A stretch of 64,000 bases of DNA from Rhodopseudomonas palustris (GTDB taxonomy: Bacteria > Pseudomonadota > Alphaproteobacteria > Rhizobiales > Xanthobacteraceae): assembly GCF_013415845.1 (NCBI RefSeq), contig NZ_CP058907.1, positions 1,302,001 through 1,366,000 of the forward strand, read 5' to 3'. Positions 19,179 through 25,966 of the stretch are shown in pieces. Made by a program: the position numbers and the translations under genes. The notes under the pieces are model-generated. The model was not told the origin of the DNA, did not search any database, and worked only from the letters and a program-made list of their open reading frames with translations. Position 1 is the first letter of the stretch; the number at the start of each line of letters is the position of its first letter.

Positions 19179-20792
19179 ATGTTCCATCCACCGCGTTGGA
19201 TGCGCTCGGTCGTCGCGTCGAAAATCGCTGTGCCGGCGTTCGCGCTCGCGGCATCGTTGACGCTGCCGGCGGCCGTCGATGCCAAGACGATCCGCGCCGT
19301 CATGCATTCCGACCTGCGTATCATCGATCCCGGCCTGACCACCGCCTACATTACCCGCGACCACGGCTATATGGTGTACGACACGCTGCTGGCGATGGAC
19401 TCCAAGTTCAAGGTCCAGCCGCAGATGGCGGACTACAAAGTTTCAGACGACAAGCTGACCTACACGTTCACGTTGCGCGACGGACTGAAGTGGCACGACG
19501 GCACCCCGGTCACCGCGGAGGACTGCGTCGCCTCGCTGAAACGCTGGGGCCAGAAGGACGGCATGGGCCAGAAGCTGATGCAGTTCACCGCCAGCCTCGA
19601 AGCCACCGACCCCAAGACCATCACGCTGAAGCTGAAGGAGCCCTACGCGCTGGTGCTGGAATCGATCGGCAAGCCGTCGTCGCTGGTGCCGTTCATGATG
19701 CCGAAGCGGATCGCCGAGACGCCGGCCGACAAGCCGATCCCAGAGCAGATCGGCTCCGGCCCGTTCAAGTTCGTGGCCTCCGAATTCCAGCCCGGCGTCA
19801 AGGCGGTGTACGTGAAGAACCCCGACTACATTCCGCGCAAAGAGGCGCCGGACTGGACCTCGGGCGGCAAGGTCGTGAAGGTCGACCGCGTCGAGTGGAT
19901 CACGATGCCGGACGCGCAGACGGCGGTGAACGCCCTGCAGTCGGGTGACATCGACTTCATCGAGAACCCGTCGTTCGACTTGCTGCCGGTGCTGGCGCAG
20001 GACAAGGAGCTGACGATTGACACGCTGAGCCCGCTCGGCTTCCAGACTCTCGGCCGGATGAACTTCCTGCATCCGCCGTTCGATAATCCCAAGGTTCGCC
20101 GCGCCGCCTTCCTGGCGATGAGCCAGAAGCCGGTGCTCGACGCGCTGGTCGGCAATCCGAAGTACTACAAGATCTGTGGCGCCGTGTTCGGCTGCGGCAC
20201 GCCGCTCGAGACCGACGTCGGCTCCGAGACGCTGGTCAAGGGCAACGGCATGGCCGAGGCCAAGAAGCTGCTCGCCGAATCCGGCTACGATGGCACGCCG
20301 ATCGCGCTGATGGCGCCCGGCGACGTGGTGACGCTGAAGGCGCAGCCGATCGTCGCTGCTCAGTTGCTGCGTGACGCCGGCTTCAAGGTCGACGTCCAGG
20401 CCACCGACTGGCAGACCGTGGTGTCGCGCCGCGCCAGCCAGAAGCCGCCGAGCGAAGGCGGCTGGAATATGTTCTTCACCAACTGGGCCGGCCCCGACAT
20501 TCTCAATCCGGTCGCCAACGTTTCGGTCGGCGGTCAGGGCAAGAAGGGCGGCTGGTTCGGCTGGGCGGAGGACGCCAAGGTCGAGGAGCTGCGCGACAAG
20601 TTCGTCCGCGCCAACTCGCCGGACGAGCAAAAGAAGATCGCCGAAGAGATCCAGAAGGAAGTCTATGAGCAGGTGATCTACATTCCGCTCGGCCAGTACA
20701 CCGCGCCGAGCGTGTGGCGCAAGGAGCTCTCCGGCATCGTTCACGGCCCGGCGACCCCGGTGTTCTGGAACATCGACAAGCAGGGCGATTAA
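19179..20792 (+). CDS. Periplasmic peptide-binding protein of an ABC transporter (SBP family 5)
   Basis: This 537-aa protein has a signal peptide (RSVVASKIAVPAFALAASL then cleavage near AVDA-KT). The family 5 binding-protein signature is at about residues 95-120 (YTFTLRDGLKWHDGTPVTA). It contains two cysteines in the sequence YKICGAVFGCGTP that may form a disulfide. The start has AGGAGA 6 nt upstream. It is divergent from the M20 peptidase and the DppBC/DppDF genes and is presumably their ligand-binding component. A strong intrinsic terminator follows 38 nt after the stop. Confidence 0.92.
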   Translation: MFHPPRWMRSVVASKIAVPAFALAASLTLPAAVDAKTIRAVMHSDLRIIDPGLTTAYITRDHGYMVYDTLLAMDSKFKVQPQMADYKVSDDKLTYTFTLRDGLKWHDGTPVTAEDCVASLKRWGQKDGMGQKLMQFTASLEATDPKTITLKLKEPYALVLESIGKPSSLVPFMMPKRIAETPADKPIPEQIGSGPFKFVASEFQPGVKAVYVKNPDYIPRKEAPDWTSGGKVVKVDRVEWITMPDAQTAVNALQSGDIDFIENPSFDLLPVLAQDKELTIDTLSPLGFQTLGRMNFLHPPFDNPKVRRAAFLAMSQKPVLDALVGNPKYYKICGAVFGCGTPLETDVGSETLVKGNGMAEAKKLLAESGYDGTPIALMAPGDVVTLKAQPIVAAQLLRDAGFKVDVQATDWQTVVSRRASQKPPSEGGWNMFFTNWAGPDILNPVANVSVGGQGKKGGWFGWAEDAKVEELRDKFVRANSPDEQKKIAEEIQKEVYEQVIYIPLGQYTAPSVWRKELSGIVHGPATPVFWNIDKQGD

Positions 20793-20830
20793 GCGAGCGC
20801 TAAGCCCGCATCATTCGTCGAAACATCATC

Positions 20831-20859
20831 GCGCCGTCCTGCATCCAGCAGGGCGGCGC
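20831..20859 (+). terminator. Intrinsic terminator after the peptide-binding protein gene
   Basis: A 12-bp stem (GCGCCGTCCTGC at 20831-20842 with its partner at 20848-20859, one G-T mismatch) and a 5-nt loop are followed by TTTGCTGTG. Confidence 0.75.
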
Positions 20860-21042
20860 TTTGCTGTGCGGAGCTTGCACAGCTCGCGGAGGATCGTCAG
20901 GTATCCGCTTGACGACGGATCGACATCAGCCAGAGATTGCGGCGTGCGCCATGCCGGCCTACGCGTTCTTCAGAAGGGGCGCGAGGAAATGCGGGCGGCA
21001 AATTCAAAGGCTTTCATGAGCCGTTCAATTGACGATTAGTTT

Positions 21043-21131
21043 CGTCATGGCCGGGCTCGTCCCGGCCATCCACGCCTTGCTTGCTGTTTTCGCTGAAAGA
21101 CGTGGATGCCCGGCACAAGGCCGGGCATGAC
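21043..21131. repeat. GTCATGGCC inverted-repeat element, copy 1 (family A)
   Basis: The outer arms are CGTCATGGCCGGG and CCCGGGCATGACG-like. Inner arms GCCATCCACG and CGTGGATGCC flank a variable centre. An almost identical copy is at 39409-39496, and a diverged one is at 56878-56951. Confidence 0.7.
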
Positions 21132-21260
21132 GGGTTGAAACGAAGAGTGCTTGATTTCACTGCCCGCATTTGCAGTCGGGTTCTCAAGATGAGAACGTTA
21201 CGACCCTTGGCAAGGGCCAAATCCGCTTCAATCAATCGATGAAGTGCTCTAGCTCCGCGC

Positions 21261-21288
21261 AACAAAAAGCCCGGCACGAAGCCGGGCT
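21261..21288 (-). terminator. Intrinsic terminator of the Ala/Pro-rich membrane protein gene
   Basis: On the minus strand AGCCCGGC and GCCGGGCT form a perfect 8-bp stem around a 5-nt loop TTCGT, followed directly by TTTTTGTT. This is a textbook rho-independent terminator. Confidence 0.85.
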
Positions 21289-21334
21289 CGATTGGCGGGG
21301 TGCTGTCCCGATGCGGATCGGGCGCGCCTCTCGA

Positions 21335-21970
21335 TCACTTGCGGGCGCAGGCGACCTTGATGGCGCTGGCGCTCGGGCTGCACTTCGCCGTCACCGAGCC
21401 GTCCTTGACCGTGAGCTGATCGGCGAGCTTGGCGGCGCCGCCGTTGACGCAATAGGCCGAGGTCAGGGTCTCGTTGGCAGCGCAGGTCACCGGGCAGCCG
21501 TCCGAGGCACAACTGGTCGATGTGACGTTACGCACCGCGGCGATCGCTGCCGGGGCCGCAGCAGCGGCCTGCTTGTCGGCGGCCGGAGCCTTGGTGGCAG
21601 GCGCGGGTGCCGGAGCAGCCTTCGCCGCCGGAGCGGGCGCCGCGGCTTCGGGGGCCGGCGTCGCGGCGGTCTCGACCGCCGCCGGGGCGGCGCTGGTTTC
21701 CACGGCGGCCGGGCGGGCATAGTAGCCGCTCGCCGACACCAGATAGACGAACAGGGCCGCAACCACGACCGCCCCGATCATGATCAGCGTCGTCGGCGGC
21801 AGTGCGCGGACGCGATCGACCGTCGAGCGGATCGAGGTGATGAAAGAAGTGGCATCGAACGAACCGCCACGGGAACGCATATCGTCGAAGGTGAGATACG
21901 CTGCGATCACGAGGCCACCACCGAACAACATGAGTATCAGCAGTGGACCGAGCGCGGAGAGATACTCCAT
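21335..21970 (-). CDS. Hypothetical Ala/Pro-rich membrane protein
   Basis: This 211-aa protein has a hydrophobic segment near the N-terminus (LGPLLILMLFGGGLVIAAYL), a cytoplasmic stretch, and a second hydrophobic segment around residues 59-81 (TTLIMIGAVVVAALFVYLV). A long Ala/Pro/Lys-rich linker follows, then a small C-terminal domain with four cysteines (SCASDGCPVTCAAN and YCVN). The layout resembles a membrane-tethered periplasmic domain with disulfides. The start at 21970 is preferred over 21985 because GGAAAG lies 9 nt upstream of it. A TTGACA promoter-like site and a dyad lie upstream. I do not recognise the family. Confidence 0.75.
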   Translation of the reverse strand: MEYLSALGPLLILMLFGGGLVIAAYLTFDDMRSRGGSFDATSFITSIRSTVDRVRALPPTTLIMIGAVVVAALFVYLVSASGYYARPAAVETSAAPAAVETAATPAPEAAAPAPAAKAAPAPAPATKAPAADKQAAAAAPAAIAAVRNVTSTSCASDGCPVTCAANETLTSAYCVNGGAAKLADQLTVKDGSVTAKCSPSASAIKVACARK

Positions 21971-22454
21971 GTTACGTCTTTCCATTCAGGGCAGGCCGGC
22001 GCGAGGTGTATAGGTTTCGCCTGCCGCAAGCTGCATTGTCGAAAATCAAATGAACACGCATATGCAACGGTGCGTTGAGGTATGTCAAAACCGTTGAGGC
22101 GCCGTTGGTCGAGGTGTAGCACGGCAGAGGGCGTGACGTCATCGCGGCAGAAAGCGTCGCAATTTGTTAGGGTTGACGATTAACACCTCGTCATTTGCCG
22201 AGTGCGGACCGGCTTTCCCTATGGTCGAATGTCCAATGCCCGGCGCGGCCTGCGGAGTCTGCGTCGATCGACCGCGATCAATGCCGAACAGCCTGCTTCC
22301 CGAAGCGTAGCGCACTGCGGAATATGGCGGTTGCTTGACGGAGATTCGCAAAAGCCCGCTGTGCGGCCGCAAGGCCGTTGCGCGTAGATCGCGCATCAGA
22401 CCGCCATAGACGCCGCATATCATTCGATAGCCCGCAACGTTCGAAGAGATTCCC
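21971..22454. other. 484-bp divergent intergenic region
   Basis: No convincing gene. It holds a possible promoter for the minus-strand membrane protein (22060-22088) that coincides with a FixK-type dyad, a direct repeat CGTTGAGG at 22073-22080 and 22092-22099, and GAAGAGAT upstream of the CBS-domain gene as a ribosome-binding site. Confidence 0.5.
22060..22088 (-). promoter_or_regulatory. Candidate sigma-70 promoter overlapping a FixK/FNR-type dyad
   Basis: On the minus strand TTGACA (22088-22083) is separated by 17 nt from GCATAT (22065-22060). The same place reads TTGAGGTATGTCAA on the plus strand (22075-22088), matching the FixK-type pattern TTG(A/C)-N6-(T/G)CAA. Either or both readings could be functional. 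Confidence 0.35.
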
Positions 22455-23471
22455 ATGAAGGCAGCAGACGTGATGACCACCGCCATCGTGACGGTGCAGC
22501 CCGACACGCCCGTCCACGCCATCGCCGAGACGCTGCTCAAGCACGGCATCAGCGCCGTGCCGGTGGTCGACGGCGCCGGTGTGCCGCTCGGCATCGTCAG
22601 CGAAGGCGACCTGATGCCGCGCGCCGATAGCGATCGCGAGGCGCGTCACGATTGGTGGCTGCAGATGCTGTCGGAAGGCGAGGCGGTGCATCCCGACTAC
22701 GTCCGCTTCCTGAAGTCCGATACCCGCACCGCCAAGGATGTCATGGTCGGTCCGGTGGTGACGGTCGAAGAGACCACGGCGCTCGCCGACATCGCCGACC
22801 TGTTGGTCGAGAAGCGGATCAAGCGGGTGCCGGTGGTGCGCGCTGGCCACATCGTCGGCATCGTCAGCCGCGCCGACCTGCTCAAGACCATGACTGGGCT
22901 CAACCACACCGGAGCTGATCCTGTGCACGACGATCCGAACGCCTGGCCGACGCCGTCCGACAAGCTCGCGGCACTGAGCCGTCCCGTCGCGCCGCCGGCT
23001 CCGCCGCCGCATGATCCTGCGGCCGACGATCTCTCCGCCTCAGCGTTCCGCGAGCTGGGGCTCGAGCACGAGCACGAGGAAGACGAGAAGCGAAAGCATG
23101 CCAAGGAGCTGGCCGACGAAAAGCACCACCGTCTCGCCAGCGACATGCTGGCGTCGCATCTGACCGACGAGACTTGGCAGAAGCTGCTGCGCAACGCCCG
23201 ATCCGCCGCCAAGAAGGGCGAGCAGGAAAGCCTGCTGCTGCGGTTTCCGGCAGAGCTGTGCACCGATCACGGCCGCGCCGTGAATGCGCCCGATCCCGAA
23301 TGGCCGTCGACGCTGCGCGGCATGGCCGCCGACATTTACCTGCGGTGGAAGTCGGAGCTACGCCCGCACGGCTTCGTTCTGCAGGCCCGCGTGGTCGATT
23401 TCCCCGACGGCATCCCCGGCGACATCGGCCTGTTCCTGACCTGGGGCAAGACCGAAGCGGCGCATCATTGA
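22455..23471 (+). CDS. CBS-domain pair protein with C-terminal helical extension
   Basis: This 338-aa protein begins with two CBS motifs: the first starts MKAADVMTTAIVTVQPDTPV with SAVPVVDGAG, the second starts about residue 95 (AKDVMVGPVVTVEETT) with RVPVVRAGHIVGIVSRADLL. CBS pairs bind adenosyl ligands and sense energy state. After a Pro-rich linker (about 175-195) comes a His/Glu/Lys-rich helical part and a C-terminal region I cannot assign (WPSTLRGMAADIYLRWKSEL). The start has AGAGATTCCC before ATG. A short hairpin overlaps its 3' end. Partner unknown. Confidence 0.85.
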   Translation: MKAADVMTTAIVTVQPDTPVHAIAETLLKHGISAVPVVDGAGVPLGIVSEGDLMPRADSDREARHDWWLQMLSEGEAVHPDYVRFLKSDTRTAKDVMVGPVVTVEETTALADIADLLVEKRIKRVPVVRAGHIVGIVSRADLLKTMTGLNHTGADPVHDDPNAWPTPSDKLAALSRPVAPPAPPPHDPAADDLSASAFRELGLEHEHEEDEKRKHAKELADEKHHRLASDMLASHLTDETWQKLLRNARSAAKKGEQESLLLRFPAELCTDHGRAVNAPDPEWPSTLRGMAADIYLRWKSELRPHGFVLQARVVDFPDGIPGDIGLFLTWGKTEAAHH

Positions 23472-23499
23472 TGTGCCGTCACTGATTTACGCTCATCGA

Positions 23500-23517
23500 G
23501 AGCGCGGCTCCGCGCTC
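23500..23517 (+). terminator. Possible terminator between convergent genes
   Basis: GAGCGCGG and CCGCGCTC form perfect 8-bp arms with a very short loop, followed by AGATTTTGA on the plus strand. It overlaps the stop codon of the opposite gene. Confidence 0.4.
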
Positions 23518-24307
23518 AGATTTTGAGGTTGCGATACACCGAGACCTCGCGCTCGCGCGCGAGGCGGGCATCGTCGCCGGCGCGGATGCCGCGCCAGCCG
23601 TCGAAGAACACCACGATGGTGGTGATCAGTCCGGTGATCTTGCCGATCAGGAATCCGAACGGGAAGATCAGCCGCTCCGCCGGCAGGATGAACTGCGAGC
23701 CGAGGAAGATGATCACCGCGTTGGCGAAATACGCGGTGCGGTACAGCGTCTGCTCTTTCCAGGCGCTGCGCGCGTAGGGGCGCGAACTCTTCTTCACCGC
23801 CTTGTTGTAGCGCGGATTGCGCAGCAGCCCGAGCAGCCGGCGTTTCTTCGGCAACTGCCGTGGTCCGGCGATCAGAGCGCGATAATTCTCCCGCATCTGG
23901 AAATGCGCGATCAGCGCCAGCAACAGGTTGAGCGCGACCAGCACCGCCTTTAATTCCCACACCGACAGCAACAGCTGCGCGGCGAGGTCTACGAAGATCA
24001 GATGCGTCGCCGCGTTCAGCACGAAGGCCGAGCGGTGGAACGCGGCGCGGTTGATGTTGCCGACCTTCTCGTCGATGAACGCCGCGCCCGGCTTGGTCTC
24101 GCCGAGCTGCAGCAGGGAGTCGCGTTGGGCGTCGGTCAGTTCCCAGCTCTTGCCGAGTTCGGCGATCGTCACCGCCGGGGTGCCACGCTTGATCCTGAAC
24201 GTCGCCTTGGCCGACCATTCGGAGACCCGCGCCAGCCAGCGCCGCGTCACTGCGAAGCGCGAGGTGCTGGTCGCCGCCTCGACGAGAGGGTGGGGATCTG
24301 GCTGCAT
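23516..24307 (-). CDS. Hypothetical membrane protein downstream of a CHAD gene
   Basis: This 263-aa protein has a basic soluble N-terminal part and several hydrophobic segments. These are near residues 100-140 (LIFVDLAAQLLLSVWELKAV then LVALNLLLALIAHF) and near 200-245 (TAYFANAVIIFLGSQFILPA then LIGKITGLITTIVVFF). I do not recognise the family. The start at 24307 has AAGGA 5 nt upstream. It is 28 bp after the CHAD gene stop on the same strand, so the two are probably cotranscribed. Confidence 0.72.
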   Translation of the reverse strand: MQPDPHPLVEAATSTSRFAVTRRWLARVSEWSAKATFRIKRGTPAVTIAELGKSWELTDAQRDSLLQLGETKPGAAFIDEKVGNINRAAFHRSAFVLNAATHLIFVDLAAQLLLSVWELKAVLVALNLLLALIAHFQMRENYRALIAGPRQLPKKRRLLGLLRNPRYNKAVKKSSRPYARSAWKEQTLYRTAYFANAVIIFLGSQFILPAERLIFPFGFLIGKITGLITTIVVFFDGWRGIRAGDDARLAREREVSVYRNLKI

Positions 24308-24335
24308 CGTGTCCTTCAGCGCGGCTCGATCGCCG

Positions 24336-25268
24336 TCAATCGCCGAAAAGCGGATCCTCTGCAAGCTTGGCGGCGGCCTTGGCGGCCGCCTTCATCTGTT
24401 GTCGGATCTCGACATCATCAAGGTCTGCGAGCTGCCGGGCGGCGTCGGGATCGAGCTTCGCCGTGGCCCGGCGGCTGAATTTGCCGGCGAGTTTGCGGTG
24501 CACAGCGACGTCGTTGAGGGCGCCGAGCGCGTCGAGCAGCTTCTTCAGGTGCTTCCTGAACCGTTCCAGCCGCTTGCCCGTCCTGCCGTCGAACAGGCTT
24601 TCGAAGAAGCCGATTGCGTAGTTCAGCTTCTTGGCGGCGATCCGGACCTGATGCCGCTCCTCGTCGTCGAGCTGCTCCAGCTTCTCCAGGCGCTTGTTGA
24701 GCTTGCGGGCGCGGCGGGCCAACACCTGTTGGCCGAACTCGGCGGCCGACGGGCGTTCCGCGCCGTTTGCGCCCCTGGTCCACTCTCCGGCGTCGATCCA
24801 GCGTTGCAGGTCGCTCATCAGCTTGCGGAAGCGCTGCAGCTCGACGGTGGCGCTGGCGCTGGCGAAGGCTGCGCCGCGGTCGGAGCCGAGCCGCTTCAGG
24901 AACGCCGGTGAGCCGGTTCCAAGTTGCGCGCTCTTGATTTTGACTTCCAGGAGATGAAGGTCACGCGCCGGGGCGAGCCGTCCAGCGAGCCACTTCAGCT
25001 CACGCTTCAACCGCTGGGTGTCGCGCCCTTCGATCAGCTCGCCGAACACCGAGATCGCTGCGCGCATGCGCCGCAGCGCGATCCGCATCTGGTGCACGCC
25101 GGTCGGATCGCGGCGTCGCACCTTCGGTTGCTGCGCGGCGGTCAGGCGTAGCAATTCGGTCGCAATCGCCCGGAATGCCTCGGCGCTGCCGGCATTTTGC
25201 GACAGAACGATATCGTGGGCCGGGCCGGTGCCCGGCTTGGCCGTACGCTTCTTGAGAACTCGACGCAT
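24336..25268 (-). CDS. CHAD domain protein
   Basis: This 310-aa all-helical protein matches the CHAD family. The conserved VHQMRIALRRMRAAI segment (about 59-73) has the His and Arg residues typical of these proteins, and basic helices follow with KRELKWLAGRLAPARD. CHAD domains bind inorganic polyphosphate and often sit on polyphosphate granules. The usual partner CYTH domain is absent here. The start at 25268 is chosen because longer in-frame starts would give Ser-runs unlike the family. Confidence 0.85.
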   Translation of the reverse strand: MRRVLKKRTAKPGTGPAHDIVLSQNAGSAEAFRAIATELLRLTAAQQPKVRRRDPTGVHQMRIALRRMRAAISVFGELIEGRDTQRLKRELKWLAGRLAPARDLHLLEVKIKSAQLGTGSPAFLKRLGSDRGAAFASASATVELQRFRKLMSDLQRWIDAGEWTRGANGAERPSAAEFGQQVLARRARKLNKRLEKLEQLDDEERHQVRIAAKKLNYAIGFFESLFDGRTGKRLERFRKHLKKLLDALGALNDVAVHRKLAGKFSRRATAKLDPDAARQLADLDDVEIRQQMKAAAKAAAKLAEDPLFGD

Positions 25269-25374
25269 ATTGTCCCACGCGGACGAAGAAGATGACCGCC
25301 CGCGGTATCCTAGCAGATTTACGCGCCGATGACGCCGCGTCGCGCAGTCGCCCCACACGCACCGCAACTGCCGG

Positions 25375-25698
25375 TCAGGCCCGCCTCAGCACCTCCAACG
25401 GGTAGCCGATCAGCTTGGCCACCGCATATGCAATGCCCATGCCGATCAGGGCCGCGATCGCCTGGCCGCCATAATACCAAGCGGCCGACGGCGGGAACGG
25501 CATCAATTGCGTGGCGAGGTCTAGGCACCACAGGATCGCGCCGACGCCGACGCCCATGACGATGACGAGCTGAATGCGCTGCACCGCGGCTTCGATCCGG
25601 GCCATCCGCGCTTCGACGTGTTTGTCCGGCCCGCGCTCCGGCGCCGGTTTGCTCGGAGCCGGGGTGTTCTGGACGTTGTCCGGAGCCGTCGTCGTCAT
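25375..25698 (-). CDS. Small two-span membrane protein
   Basis: This 107-aa protein has a Pro-rich N-terminus, a basic helix (EARMARIEAAVQRI) and two hydrophobic segments (LVIVMGVGVGAILWCLDLAT and AIAALIGMGIAYAVAKLIGY). I do not recognise the family. It is divergent from the ior/kor cluster and shares its 268-bp intergenic region, where two FixK-type dyads lie. Confidence 0.7.
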   Translation of the reverse strand: MTTTAPDNVQNTPAPSKPAPERGPDKHVEARMARIEAAVQRIQLVIVMGVGVGAILWCLDLATQLMPFPPSAAWYYGGQAIAALIGMGIAYAVAKLIGYPLEVLRRA

Positions 25699-25793
25699 GC
25701 CGTCCTCACTGTTCGTCTAAAGTCCAACTATCCACGCGATCGCCGTCGCGACCCGCTCTTGCGTAGCAGTAATCGTCGCTGCACTGCACAGAA

Positions 25794-25807
25794 TTGACTC
25801 AGCACAA
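25794..25807. promoter_or_regulatory. FixK/FNR-type dyad 1 (near match) upstream of the ior/kor cluster
   Basis: TTGACTCAGCACAA matches TTG-N8-CAA and is identical at 12 of 14 positions to dyad 2, 73 bp downstream. It lacks the T or G before CAA expected in the Bradyrhizobium FixK2 box. Confidence 0.35.
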
Positions 25808-25866
25808 AAGCACTCCTGCAAACGCCAGCGCTTAGTGATCACGCCGTCAGATAACTGGCAGGCCCG

Positions 25867-25880
25867 TTGACTTAGCGCAA
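25867..25880. promoter_or_regulatory. FixK/FNR-type dyad 2 upstream of the ior/kor cluster
   Basis: TTGACTTAGCGCAA fits the FixK2-type pattern TTG(A/C)-N6-(T/G)CAA exactly. A TAAATT sequence at 25894-25899 could be the -10 element. The iorA start is at 25967. Low-oxygen control would suit the oxygen-sensitive enzymes encoded downstream. Confidence 0.5.
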
Positions 25881-25966
25881 ATACGACCGAAGGTAAATTT
25901 GGGAAAGAGAGCCCCTTTACAGCAGTTCTAATCGCCGCAGCGGCGTGCGCTTGGGGGGAGCTCGTG

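Larger units (their letters stand above)
20793..21334. other. 542-bp intergenic region with terminators and a repeat
   Basis: No convincing gene is seen. The region holds the terminator of the binding-protein gene, a GTCAT-type inverted-repeat element at 21043-21131 and the terminator of the opposite-strand membrane-protein gene at 21261-21288. Confidence 0.6.

Noticed and set aside
22139..22594. Open frame of 151 codons on the minus strand before the CBS gene
   Set aside because: It overlaps the CBS-domain gene start in antisense and has no family features or ribosome-binding site.
25856..25870. Sigma-54-like sequence TGGCAGGCCCGTTGA upstream of iorA
   Set aside because: The -12 position is GA instead of the essential GC and no sigma-54 activator is adjacent; the FixK-type reading of the overlapping bases is better.
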